Origin: Solirubrobacter deserti
GTDB taxonomy: Bacteria > Actinomycetota > Thermoleophilia > Solirubrobacterales > Solirubrobacteraceae
Direction of reading: 5' to 3'
Length of the DNA stretch: 64,000 nucleotides
NCBI RefSeq assembly: GCF_003344625.1
Contig: NZ_QPKJ02000007.1
Coordinates: 62,001-126,000 of the forward strand
Shown here: one piece after another, positions 49,419-56,984 of the stretch
Position numbering within the stretch: position 1 is the first letter of the stretch
Layout: each line of letters begins with the position of its first letter
The notes under the pieces: model-generated
The model's input: the letters and a program-made list of their open reading frames with translations, nothing else
Told to the model about the DNA's origin: nothing
Database searches by the model: none
Position numbers and translations under genes: made by a program

Positions 49419-50363
49419 TCAAGGGTCGGGGTAGGGCTGCAGCGGCACGCCGTGGGCGGGCAGCTCACGCGCGCCGAGCTCGTAGGCGCCGCCCGCGGTC
49501 GTCGCGAGCTCCGCGGAGGAACGGCCGGGGCGGCGCACGCCCAGCCGCACGCTCGCCAGCCCTGAATGCAGGACGGAGCGGGTGTCGCCCTGGCGCGGGC
49601 CCGTGTAAGTGAAGGCGACGGTCTGGTCGAGGTCGGCGTGGGCCGCAACGCGCAGCTCGATGCCCCGGCCCGGCACGATCGCCTCCAGCCGGCCGGGCGC
49701 AGCGACCACCCGCACTCCGGGCACATGACCCAGCCCACCCAGCCGGAAGCGGCGCCCGGCGACGAACACCGCGCCGTTCGCGATCCACGGCGACAGTGCG
49801 CCGCCGACGCGCACCCGTGCCAGCGCCAGCTCGAGCCAGGCGTCGGGCTCGTCGTCGAAGCCGGCAGCGTGCAGCCAGACCCAGCGCTCGGCGTGCTCTC
49901 GGCCCCAGTTGTGCCCGATCGTCGCCCGCCAGCCGACGACGTCGACCACCACGCCGTCGACGACCACGCGCCCGCTCACGATGCCGTCCGGCACCGGTGC
50001 GACCAGCTTCGTCTTGGGGAGCGGCGCGCGGTAGAGGAGCCCCGGGCGCAGGTGGCGCAGCTCGGGGGCGCCGGTGACGGTGAGGTCCCACTCGGCCATC
50101 CGCCCGCGCGCGCGGGCGCCGCCGCGGAAGCGATCATCGCCCGCGGTCACGTCGTCGCCGAACGCAGTCACGGACTCCTTCACCGCGGCCGGCCCGCCGC
50201 CGCCCGCGGGGTCGAAGACGGTGCACCAGAGCGCGGCCGAACCGGCGTCCGCGCCGGTGAAGTGGTGGCGCGTGTGACGGATCCAGAGCGCTCGAACCGG
50301 ACGCCCCGGCTCGGTGTCGCGAGCGCTCACGAACCAGGACTCATAGCGGCCGGCCACAGCCAC
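49419..50363 (-). CDS. CrtC/AttH lipocalin-like protein
   Basis: About 314 residues, no signal peptide. The core motif GHNWGREHAERWVWLHAAGF, the N-terminal GRYESWF and the LELALARVRVGG strand resemble the two-domain lipocalin-like superfamily that includes hydroxyneurosporene dehydrogenase (CrtC), tocopherol-cyclase-like proteins and AttH. Members hydrate or cyclise lipophilic substrates or simply bind lipids; the substrate is not evident here. The start is GTG 50363 or 50357; the longer open frame to 50438 would run into the divergent gene. The gene at 51462-52298 carries a similar HSWG motif, so two relatives sit 1 kb apart. Confidence 0.55.
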   Translation of the reverse strand: MAVAGRYESWFVSARDTEPGRPVRALWIRHTRHHFTGADAGSAALWCTVFDPAGGGGPAAVKESVTAFGDDVTAGDDRFRGGARARGRMAEWDLTVTGAPELRHLRPGLLYRAPLPKTKLVAPVPDGIVSGRVVVDGVVVDVVGWRATIGHNWGREHAERWVWLHAAGFDDEPDAWLELALARVRVGGALSPWIANGAVFVAGRRFRLGGLGHVPGVRVVAAPGRLEAIVPGRGIELRVAAHADLDQTVAFTYTGPRQGDTRSVLHSGLASVRLGVRRPGRSSAELATTAGGAYELGARELPAHGVPLQPYPDP

Positions 50364-50393
50364 AATTGTGCCGTCCGAGGCACCCCGTACCGT
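50361..50393 (+). promoter_or_regulatory. Divergent promoter region with CACAATTGTG palindrome
   Basis: A perfect 10-base palindrome CACAATTGTG (50361-50370) overlaps the start of the minus-strand CrtC-like gene. For the plus-strand gene, TTGTGC (50366-50371), a 16-base spacer and TACCGT (50388-50393) read as -35 and -10. TACCGT ends 10 bases before the ATG at 50404, with no ribosome-binding site between. The palindrome could be an operator controlling both genes. Confidence 0.4.
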
Positions 50394-50403
50394 CTGCGAC
50401 GCA

Positions 50404-50859
50404 ATGTCCCTCTGCTTCATTGAGCCGCAGGACGCCATCCGCGTGATCGCGGAGTCGGTCGGCCGCGAAGCTCGCCGGCAGCTGCTCGGCGAGCTCGTCC
50501 GCGCCTGGGTGGACGAGATTCCGGAGAACGAGCTCGCCTCGCACTACGCGAAGGCCGTGGCCGACCTCGACGAGCACGACCTCTCGATGCTCGCGGCGTG
50601 GCACGCCTCGATGGAGGTGGGGACGCCGCTCGCGAACAAGGACTTCCTGGTCGGCGCGTTCAAGAACCTGGGCGAGAACCGGCGTGAGGCGCTGAAGATC
50701 GCCGCGGGCCTGCGCGGCGAGGACGCGTTCAACGCCGGCGTCGCGGAGGAGCAGGCGCTGGAGTCCGTGCTCCCGTGGCTGAGCAACGAGCGCGCCACCG
50801 AGCTCCTGGCCGAGTGCCTGGAGCTCTACATGTGGGACCGCCTAGGTTCCGAGAACTGA
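50404..50859 (+). CDS. Hypothetical helical cytoplasmic protein
   Basis: 151 residues; I do not recognise the family. It is almost wholly alpha-helical by composition, acidic, has no signal or membrane segment and includes one Cys near the start (MSLCFIEPQDAIRVIAESV). The helical pattern EARRQLLGELVRAWVDE and SNERATELLAECLELY would suit a small helical bundle. ATG 50404 is preferred over GTG 50368 because of the -10-like TACCGT. The 3' end overlaps the convergent HAD gene by 18 bases. Confidence 0.7.
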   Translation: MSLCFIEPQDAIRVIAESVGREARRQLLGELVRAWVDEIPENELASHYAKAVADLDEHDLSMLAAWHASMEVGTPLANKDFLVGAFKNLGENRREALKIAAGLRGEDAFNAGVAEEQALESVLPWLSNERATELLAECLELYMWDRLGSEN

Positions 50860-51465
50860 TTCGAGGTCCGCGATCGTCTGCTCGGTGGTGCGGAAGTGCA
50901 CCCCGTGGAGGCCGACCGCGTTCGCGCCCTGCACGTTGACCTCGAGATCGTCGACGAACGCGCACTCGCCGGCTTCGAGGCCGAGGCGCGAGAGCGTGAT
51001 CTCGTAGATCTTCGGCTCGGGCTTGCGCACGCCCTCGAAGCCCGAGTCGACGATCAGCTCGAACATCCCGGTCGGGAGCAGCGGCATCCAGCGCGGCTGC
51101 CACTCGCGCACGTTGTTGGTGAGGATCGCCAGCCGCACGCCCTTGGCCTTCAGCTGCGCGTAGTAGCCGAGCAGCGGCTCGTTCGGGCGCAGCGAGCGCA
51201 TCAGCCGCTCGCCGTACCCGTCCAGGACGACCTCGCGCCCGGTCACCTCGCTCAGCGAGGCGGCCATGATCGCGGTGAACTCGTGGTCGGTGATCTGCCC
51301 GCGCTCGAGCTTGAACAGCGGCGGCTCATCCGCGCGTGAAGCGGCGAGCTTCATGGCCTCGCCGAGCGCGCTGAGCGGGATGCCGATCTCCTCGTGCGCC
51401 TGCGCGAACGCCTCGTCGAGCGGCAGCGTGATCACGCCGCCGAAGTCGCTGATGACGGCCTTCAT
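50842..51465 (-). CDS. HAD-superfamily hydrolase (haloacid dehalogenase-like, subfamily IA)
   Basis: 207 residues, cytoplasmic. Motif I is ISDFGGVI with the nucleophile Asp; the second position is Gly instead of Asp, as in the soluble epoxide hydrolase N-terminal (DFGGV) branch. Motif II is ILTNN, motif III the Lys in VRKPEPKIY, motif IV FVDDLEVN. A helical cap lies between motifs I and II. It probably hydrolyses a small phosphorylated molecule; the substrate is unknown. It overlaps the upstream AttH-like gene by 4 bases (ATGA), so it is the last gene of an fxsA-led operon. Confidence 0.85.
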   Translation of the reverse strand: MKAVISDFGGVITLPLDEAFAQAHEEIGIPLSALGEAMKLAASRADEPPLFKLERGQITDHEFTAIMAASLSEVTGREVVLDGYGERLMRSLRPNEPLLGYYAQLKAKGVRLAILTNNVREWQPRWMPLLPTGMFELIVDSGFEGVRKPEPKIYEITLSRLGLEAGECAFVDDLEVNVQGANAVGLHGVHFRTTEQTIADLESVLGT

Positions 51466-52298
51466 GAAGCGAGCCGGATGATGTCGTAGCGGCCGACGCC
51501 GGTCTTGCCCTCGACGTGCCAGCGGAAGAACGCGACGTCCATCCGCAGCGCGCCCAGCTCCAGCGTCGAGCCGGTGAGCACTTCGCCGGCCCCGCGGTAG
51601 GGGTACTCGGCGTCCTTGTCGAGGTAGATCTCGACGCCGGCGCGGATCTGCCGCTCGGCTTCGTCGGTCGTGGTCGAGAGCCGCACCTCGTCCACCTGGA
51701 TCGCGGTGTCGTCGGCGCCGAAGTACGCGCCCCAAGCCGCCTCGTCCGCGTGGTGAGAGGCCTTGGTCGAGCGCACGAGCGCGAGCGCGACGCCGCCGTC
51801 CTCGAACCACGTCGAGACCGAGCGCGTGAGTGCGATCTTGTCCCAGTCCGGGTTGCCCCACGAATGCCCGCGTTGGCCGAGCCCGTTCACCGCGCGGCCC
51901 TCCATCGTCCCGCGCACGCGACAGAGCTGCTCGTAGCCCTCCATCCCGCCGGCCTTCACCACCGCCTGGCGGCCGCCGAAGCTCACCGGCGCCGTCAGCG
52001 TCTCGAACACCAGCTCGAACTCGAGCTCACCGCTCCCGCGCACGGTCCAGCGCGTGAGCGGCTCCTCGGTGGCCGCGTCCACCTCGGACGGCGAGGAGAC
52101 GATCGCGCCGAGCGTCTCGCGGCCGAGGAACCCGATCGCGAGCCCGCTCGTCGACGTCTCACCGTCCACGCCCAGTCCGGAGGCGACGCGCGCGAGCCCG
52201 TACAGGCCCGCGTCCGTGTCCGCCCACGAGAACGTCACGGCGTCCGTGTCCCCGGGCTTGCGCAGCGCCCGGGGTGCCTCCAGCTCCAGCGCGCTCAT
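51462..52298 (-). CDS. AttH/DUF7064-like lipocalin-fold protein
   Basis: 278 residues, starting MSALELEAPRALRKPGDTDAV, without a signal peptide. Motif RGHSWGNPDWDKI near residue 160 is typical of the AttH/hydroxysteroid-like lipocalin group, in which the HSWG-x2-DW loop joins two beta barrels. SFSWADTDAGLYGLARV-like N-terminal strands and EVRLSTTTDEAERQIRAG also suit a lipid-binding beta protein. The product is probably a binding protein or an enzyme on a hydrophobic substrate; no more can be said. Four-base overlaps on both sides (fxsA upstream, HAD downstream) show a tight operon. Confidence 0.6.
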   Translation of the reverse strand: MSALELEAPRALRKPGDTDAVTFSWADTDAGLYGLARVASGLGVDGETSTSGLAIGFLGRETLGAIVSSPSEVDAATEEPLTRWTVRGSGELEFELVFETLTAPVSFGGRQAVVKAGGMEGYEQLCRVRGTMEGRAVNGLGQRGHSWGNPDWDKIALTRSVSTWFEDGGVALALVRSTKASHHADEAAWGAYFGADDTAIQVDEVRLSTTTDEAERQIRAGVEIYLDKDAEYPYRGAGEVLTGSTLELGALRMDVAFFRWHVEGKTGVGRYDIIRLAS

Positions 52299-52768
52299 CG
52301 TGACGGCGGCGGGTCGACGTCGACGGCGCTGCCCTCGATGTCCTGCGGCCGGCCGTTGCCGTTGAAGCCCGAGTGCGGCGGCGTGGCCGTGCCCGGCATC
52401 GCGCCGACGAGCTTGAGCGCGCCGCGCCGGACGAGCAGCCGCCGCAGCACCACACGCGTGGGCGGGAACAGGAACAGCAGTCCGAGGATGTCCGTGATGA
52501 AACCGGGCGTGAGCAGCAGCACACCGCCGAAGATCACCAGCACGCCGTCGACCACCTCGCGGTGCGGCAGCCGCCCGGACGCGAGCGCCTCGTTGAAGCG
52601 CCGCCACGCGAGCCGCCCCTGCGTGCGCAGCAGGTAGGAGCCCAGCAGCGCGTCCGCGATCAGGATCAGGACCGTCCACCACACACCGATGGCCTGCCCG
52701 ACCTGGATCAGCAGCGCCAACTCGGCGATCGGGACCGCGATGAAGAGGATGACGAGCAGGAGGGGCAT
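52295..52768 (-). CDS. fxsA: FxsA family membrane protein
   Basis: 157 residues. FxsA (suppressor of F exclusion of phage T7 in E. coli) is a small cytoplasmic-membrane protein of unknown biochemical role. Membrane segments at residues about 2-20, 25-45 and 72-100 match the family, as do VPIAELALLIQVG, LLGSYLLRTQG near the second segment and LLLTPGFITDILGLL. The charged, Pro/Gly-rich C-terminal tail after residue 115 is variable in the family. It is the first gene of the operon with the AttH-like and HAD genes. A TATCGT at 52781-52786 may be its -10 box, with a leader of about 5 bases after the expected start site. Confidence 0.88.
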   Translation of the reverse strand: MPLLLVILFIAVPIAELALLIQVGQAIGVWWTVLILIADALLGSYLLRTQGRLAWRRFNEALASGRLPHREVVDGVLVIFGGVLLLTPGFITDILGLLFLFPPTRVVLRRLLVRRGALKLVGAMPGTATPPHSGFNGNGRPQDIEGSAVDVDPPPSR

Positions 52769-52792
52769 TTCGTGACCCCGACGATACGACGC

Positions 52793-53155
52793 CTACGTCA
52801 ACGCGGGCTTAGCGCCGTGGTTGACCCGCACCGCGGGCAACCGGTGCAGGCCGACCGTCTCGATCAGCATCCGGATGTTCGGCTGCGGATGCGCGAGCCA
52901 CAACGTCACACCGTTGGCGCGTAGCCGCTGCGCCAGGCACGCCAGATCGATCATCAGCGACGGGTCCGCGAACGTCAGATCGCTCAGATCCACGATCACG
53001 TCGCGCGTCGCGTTCAGGGCCGCAGAGAACGGCCGCCGGCGCCGACCGCTGGTCGTCCGGTCCTCATCCCCCTCGATGCGGAGGATCGCGAGCTCTGCGT
53101 CAAAGGAGACGATGCACGCGACCCTACAACGAACCGCCCGGTTCGTACAGGTCAC
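52793..53155 (-). CDS. STAS-domain protein (anti-sigma factor antagonist-like)
   Basis: 120 residues. The STAS fold is visible: strand AELAILRIEGDED, strand VIVDLSDLTFADPSLMIDLACLAQRL and strand GVTLWLAHPQPNIRMLIETVGL. The serine in FADPSLM aligns with the phosphorylated serine of SpoIIAA/RsbV proteins (usually D-S-S/T-G), though the flanking residues differ. RsbV-type proteins bind anti-sigma kinases to free an alternative sigma factor. No kinase or sigma gene lies nearby, so the partner is elsewhere or this is a distant STAS protein. The ATG at 53155 has an AGGGA 9-10 bases upstream. Confidence 0.75.
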   Translation of the reverse strand: MTCTNRAVRCRVACIVSFDAELAILRIEGDEDRTTSGRRRRPFSAALNATRDVIVDLSDLTFADPSLMIDLACLAQRLRANGVTLWLAHPQPNIRMLIETVGLHRLPAVRVNHGAKPALT

Positions 53156-53160
53156 ATTCG

Positions 53161-53179
53161 CCGAGTTCCCTACACTCGG
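53161..53179. promoter_or_regulatory. Leaderless promoter with flanking dyad for the sufT-like gene
   Basis: TACACT (53171-53176) is a -10-like box ending 8 bases before the ATG at 53185. CCGAGT (53161-53166) and ACTCGG (53174-53179) form a perfect 6-base inverted repeat that overlaps the box, so a regulator could occlude it. It also lies in the divergent gap to the STAS gene. Confidence 0.45.
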
Positions 53180-53184
53180 TAGAC

Positions 53185-53481
53185 ATGGTTGACCAAGACG
53201 ACGTCCTCGAAGCCCTCTCGAACGTGATCGACCCCGAGCTCGGGCTCGACTTCGTGGAGCTCGGACTCGTCTACGGCGTCGAGATCGATGGTGGCACCGT
53301 GAACATCACGTTCACGCTCACCACCCCGGCATGCCCGATCGGCCCCCAGGTCTCCGAGCAGATGCAGGAGTTCGTCGGCGAGCTCCCCGGTGTGACCGAG
53401 GTCATCCCGAACATGGTCTTCACCCCCGCGTGGACCCCGGACAAGATGTCCGAGGACGCGAAGTTCGCCCTCGGCTACTGA
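53185..53481 (+). CDS. MIP18/DUF59-type iron-sulfur cluster assembly protein (SufT-like)
   Basis: 98 residues, cytoplasmic. These proteins help mature Fe-S proteins, often beside SUF genes. Family marks are VIDPELGLDFVELGLVYG at residues 14-31 and the cysteine in TLTTPACPIG (C50), the residue thought to take part in cluster or metal handling. The length is that of a single-domain member without fused regions. It is monocistronic here and appears to be leaderless. It converges on the secreted paralogue at 53504 with a palindrome between the two stop codons. Confidence 0.88.
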   Translation: MVDQDDVLEALSNVIDPELGLDFVELGLVYGVEIDGGTVNITFTLTTPACPIGPQVSEQMQEFVGELPGVTEVIPNMVFTPAWTPDKMSEDAKFALGY

Positions 53482-53506
53482 CGCCGCACCGCGCGGTGCG
53501 TCGTCA
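53479..53506. terminator. Palindrome spanning two convergent stop codons
   Basis: A 28-base inverted repeat (14-base arms, one mismatch; core GCACCGCGCGGTGC) starts with the TGA of the sufT-like gene and ends with the TGA (TCA on this strand) of the minus-strand gene. The stop codons therefore form the base of the stem. It is a likely bidirectional transcription end, without T-tracts. Confidence 0.65.
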
Positions 53507-55303
53507 CGGGCTGACGCGCACCGCGATCGTCTTGCTCGTGCCGCGCGCGTAGGCGAACGCCGAATCTTCGTCGGCGACGACCCGGAACCGGTACGTCGCT
53601 GCGTTGAAGGTGCTGCGGAACCGGTAGGACAACCTGAACGAGCCGTCGCGCTTGGTCCGCACCCACCGCTTGGTCGTCGCGACGGGGATCCACCGGCCGG
53701 GTTCGCGCACCTCGAGGGCGACGAGCACACCGCCGCGCGGAATCGGTCCGGCGACCCGTCCGCTGAAGACCACAGATCGGCCGTTGCGAATGCGGGTGCT
53801 GTTCGGCCGCACCGCGATGGTGGCGGGAACCAGCACGTCGATCTGCGCGAGCGCGGCGGGCAAGGCGTCGGACACCAGGCGTCGGTAGCTGACGAGCAGC
53901 GTCCGCGACGCGCCGCCGGGAACCTTCGCGCCGTATTCGCCGTTCTGGTTGGTGGTGGCCGTTCCGATCGCCTTCCACGCGCCGGTGGCGGTGCGCGGCT
54001 TGGGCAGGAACGCGCGCGCCTGGACGTTGAGGACCGCGCCGACGATCGGCTGGCCGGCCGCGTCCGTGAGTCGCCCTTGAATGACGGTCGCGCCGTCGCC
54101 CTTCACCGTGCGCGAGCTGGGGCCGACGATGGTCAACTGCGCCGTCCCGCTCGCCGCGGGCTCACCGGCCTGCGGTGCTGCGGTGCCGTTCGGCGCTCCG
54201 TCTTCGGAGCTGGGCGAGGGCGTGGGCGTGGGCGACGCGCCGGGATCGATCGGGTCGTCAATCACGGGCGGCGGCTTGACCACCGGCGGCGCGGGCACCG
54301 TGTAGACCTTGGCCGGGACGAGCGCCGTCTTGTTGCCCGACGCGTCTTCGACGGTGACCCGCAGGTCATGCGATCCGACGGGCAGCACGCCAGGGTTGAG
54401 CACGATCTCACGGTCTCTCACGGACAGCGGGCACGGCTGCGGTGAGTCGAACTCGTACAGGTAGTCGGTCTCTCGCAGCGGCGTGCACGTCCCGCCGGTC
54501 TGGACCGGCGCGCTGACCACGTCCTTCCACTCTCCGGCACGATCGATGCGCGCCTCGATCACCGCCCTGAAGACGCCGACGCCGACGTCGGTGGCGTCGA
54601 ACGTCAACGTCTCGATACCGAGTTGTGTCGAGGCAGACAGCAACGAGCCCGTTCTCGGGGAAGCCACAGGGGCTTGGACATCGGTGACGGAGGCCTTCAG
54701 GCTCGACGCTTCCGCCTTGCTGCCCCCGCACCAGAACACGCAGATCGACAGCACCAGCAAGCCGGAGATGCCGGGCCCTCCTCCGCGCACCATGTTCGGG
54801 GCATGACAACACCAGGGAGCCGTTCCTGCGCAGCCGAGCGTTTGGTTGAACGAAGTCACCGAGTTGGCCAGCGTCTCCGTTGCCGCTGACGTCACGTGTG
54901 CGACTGCCGCGGCCGAAGACTGCGACCTCCCGCCGCAAACCGCGACCTCGAACCACGCGAGACTCGTGTTGGCGGCAATCCTGAACTGCCAACCAGCGGT
55001 CGACACGTTCTCGCTGTCCCCGGTCTGTACGCGAAGCACGCCGGAGGGCCCGATCGAGCACGAGTCATTGGCGACACCGACGAAACGACCGCCGGGGTCG
55101 TACTTCTCCCAACCGTAGGTGCCGACGCTCTTGCCGCTCGGCGTGTGACACGAGTAGAGCGTCATCGTGCCGGCGTGCGCCGTCGCGGTGTGGGTTGCCG
55201 CGAACAGCAACGCGAGCAGTAGGACTTGAGTGATGAACCGACCCACGGGACGCGGGACCGTCCCACGAAACCGCGCGTTCTGCAAGTTGTTGGAGCGCAT
55301 CAT
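53504..55303 (-). CDS. Secreted Ig-like beta protein (paralogue of 55348-56886)
   Basis: 599 residues from ATG 55303; a start at GTG 55246 would give an even better signal peptide (MGRFITQVLLLALLFAATHTA, cut before GTMTLYSC). The N-terminal domain begins GTMTLYSCHTPSGK, with disulfide-ready cysteines (SC, NDSC, AVCGG, LGC). It is followed by a domain with TFDATDVGVGVFRAVIEARID and HDLRVTVEDASGN, which is Ig-like. A Pro/Ser/Thr linker (PSPTPTPSPSSEDG type) comes next, then a CarboxypepD_reg-like domain (GRLTDAAGQPIVGAVLNV) and a final beta domain SYRFRSTFNAATYRFRVVADEDSAF. Exported; function unknown. As I recall, the GT-(M/Y)-T-x-YSC family recurs in Solirubrobacterales genomes. Confidence 0.78.
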   Translation of the reverse strand: MMRSNNLQNARFRGTVPRPVGRFITQVLLLALLFAATHTATAHAGTMTLYSCHTPSGKSVGTYGWEKYDPGGRFVGVANDSCSIGPSGVLRVQTGDSENVSTAGWQFRIAANTSLAWFEVAVCGGRSQSSAAAVAHVTSAATETLANSVTSFNQTLGCAGTAPWCCHAPNMVRGGGPGISGLLVLSICVFWCGGSKAEASSLKASVTDVQAPVASPRTGSLLSASTQLGIETLTFDATDVGVGVFRAVIEARIDRAGEWKDVVSAPVQTGGTCTPLRETDYLYEFDSPQPCPLSVRDREIVLNPGVLPVGSHDLRVTVEDASGNKTALVPAKVYTVPAPPVVKPPPVIDDPIDPGASPTPTPSPSSEDGAPNGTAAPQAGEPAASGTAQLTIVGPSSRTVKGDGATVIQGRLTDAAGQPIVGAVLNVQARAFLPKPRTATGAWKAIGTATTNQNGEYGAKVPGGASRTLLVSYRRLVSDALPAALAQIDVLVPATIAVRPNSTRIRNGRSVVFSGRVAGPIPRGGVLVALEVREPGRWIPVATTKRWVRTKRDGSFRLSYRFRSTFNAATYRFRVVADEDSAFAYARGTSKTIAVRVSP

Positions 55304-55347
55304 CGGCCTACGTAGGGTCCAGCGCGAGAACTTCGCCCCCCACCCGG

Positions 55348-56886
55348 TCAGGGACGGACCAGGACGGAGACACTCCGACTCGTGCCGCGGGTGTACTGGA
55401 AGGCCGAGTCCTCGTCGGCGACCACCCGGAACCGGTATCTCGTCGGGCTGAACGTGCTTCGGAACCGGTACGAGAGGGAGTAGGTGCCGCTCGGACGGGT
55501 CCGAACCCACCGGCGGTTTGTCGCGACGGGCACCCAACGTCCGTTGCTGCGGACTTCGAGGCCGACCAGCACGCCGCCATCCGGGATCGGGCCCTCGACG
55601 CGTCCGCTGATGACGGCAGAGCTCCCGTTGCGGACGCGCGTGTGGCGGGCACGAGCCGCGACCCGCGCCGCGGCGAGGACCGTCGTCTCCGCCGATGAGC
55701 TGCCATCCGGGTGGACGACGCGAAACACGCGCGAGGGACCGCGCGGAAGTGCGAAGGAGAACGCGCCGTTCGCGCGGGATGCGAGCTTGCCGATCGTCGT
55801 CCACGGCCCGGTTGCCGCGTCGGCTTTGGGAAGGAACCCGCGCGACTGGATCTCGAGCGCACCGCCCGCGATCGGCTGCGACGAGAGGTCGAGCAGCCGT
55901 CCCGTGAGCCGTGCCCGGGTAGCTCGCAGGCGCAGGATCGAGGTCGGTGCGGACGTGGTCACGGGCGGCTGCGCAGGCGCGGCGACCACATAGGGGCGAG
56001 CCGGGGTGACGTCAGCGCGATTACCCGACGCGTCCTCGACCACGAAGCGGATGTCGTGCGTACCGACCGGCAGGGCTGCCGGGGTGAAGCCGACGACGGC
56101 GCCCGAGACCCGCAACGGACACGGCTGAGGCGCTGCGAACTCGTAGCGAGAGCCCGGCGTCTCGCCGAGCGGCGAGCATCCGAGCTCCTTGGCCGCGAGT
56201 TCTTGCCACGGGCCGGATTGACCGACCCTTGCCTCGACGACGGCGCGGTATGCACCAACGCCCGCATCGGTCACGTCGAACAGCACTCGTTCGGCCCCGA
56301 GCGGGTGGACGTCGGTCACCACCGGCACGTTGTCGTCGCGAATCTCGGCTCGGAACCGCGACAGCGCGATGCTGGCGGCCACACCGGGCCCACAACTCGC
56401 ACCGGCGTCGCACCAGACGCGCAGGTGCACGCTCTCCGTCAGGAATCCCGATCCACCGATGGCGCGACCGTCGCATCCCAGCCGAGCGGGCCACTCGGGC
56501 CAGACGTTGGTGGCATACGCGACCGGCCCGCCGGCGCGCGCGACTTCGGCGAACGCACGCGTCCCACGCACCTCCGCGCACAGGGAGGCGCTGAACGCAG
56601 CGATCGACGTGTCGGGAGCCGCGACGAAGGACCACGCCTGCAGCGGATACACCTCAGGCAGCGGCGCCGTCAGCGAGACGCTCAACGGCCCGCCGTCGCT
56701 GCAGGCGTCCGCGCCGCGCGCAGGCGCCGGTTGCCCGCCGACGCTCGCGGACCGGACCCACCCGGACGCGTTCAACGGCCGCCCGGAAGGGGTCTGGCAC
56801 GAATACACGGTCATCGTCCCGGCGCGCGCCGCGTCGACCGTCATACAGCACGCGCCAACCATGACCAATACGGCAAGGCGAAGCAC
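55348..56886 (-). CDS. Secreted Ig-like beta protein (upstream paralogue)
   Basis: 512 residues, GTG start, signal MLRLAVLVMVGACCMTVDAARA and mature start GTMTVYSCQTPSGR. The domain order matches the next gene: Cys-bearing N-terminal domain, Ig-like VLFDVTDAGVGAYRAVVEAR and HDIRFVVEDASGN segments, then GRLLDLSSQPIAGGALEI and the C-terminal SYRFRSTFSPTRYRFRVVADEDSAF. The acidic Pro/Ser/Thr linker of the other copy is shortened. It lies 44 bases upstream of the paralogue on the same strand, so they are probably co-transcribed and arose by tandem duplication. Exported; role unknown. Confidence 0.8.
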   Translation of the reverse strand: MLRLAVLVMVGACCMTVDAARAGTMTVYSCQTPSGRPLNASGWVRSASVGGQPAPARGADACSDGGPLSVSLTAPLPEVYPLQAWSFVAAPDTSIAAFSASLCAEVRGTRAFAEVARAGGPVAYATNVWPEWPARLGCDGRAIGGSGFLTESVHLRVWCDAGASCGPGVAASIALSRFRAEIRDDNVPVVTDVHPLGAERVLFDVTDAGVGAYRAVVEARVGQSGPWQELAAKELGCSPLGETPGSRYEFAAPQPCPLRVSGAVVGFTPAALPVGTHDIRFVVEDASGNRADVTPARPYVVAAPAQPPVTTSAPTSILRLRATRARLTGRLLDLSSQPIAGGALEIQSRGFLPKADAATGPWTTIGKLASRANGAFSFALPRGPSRVFRVVHPDGSSSAETTVLAAARVAARARHTRVRNGSSAVISGRVEGPIPDGGVLVGLEVRSNGRWVPVATNRRWVRTRPSGTYSLSYRFRSTFSPTRYRFRVVADEDSAFQYTRGTSRSVSVLVRP

Positions 56887-56971
56887 AACGGCGCCACCGT
56901 GCCATGTGGCGTCGGTTCGCGCAACCCTCCAATGAGGGGACAGTCGACGGCGGTGCGTCCGCGCCGCCGCC

Positions 56972-56977
56972 TACCGT
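56972..56977 (+). promoter_or_regulatory. Putative -10 element of rarA
   Basis: TACCGT ends 7 bases before the GTG at 56985, which opens the conserved RarA N-terminus, with no Shine-Dalgarno site. This supports a leaderless start there instead of at the more upstream in-frame ATG (56904). The divergent gap 56887-56984 holds nothing else I can recognise. Confidence 0.45.
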
Positions 56978-56984
56978 GGCAGCG

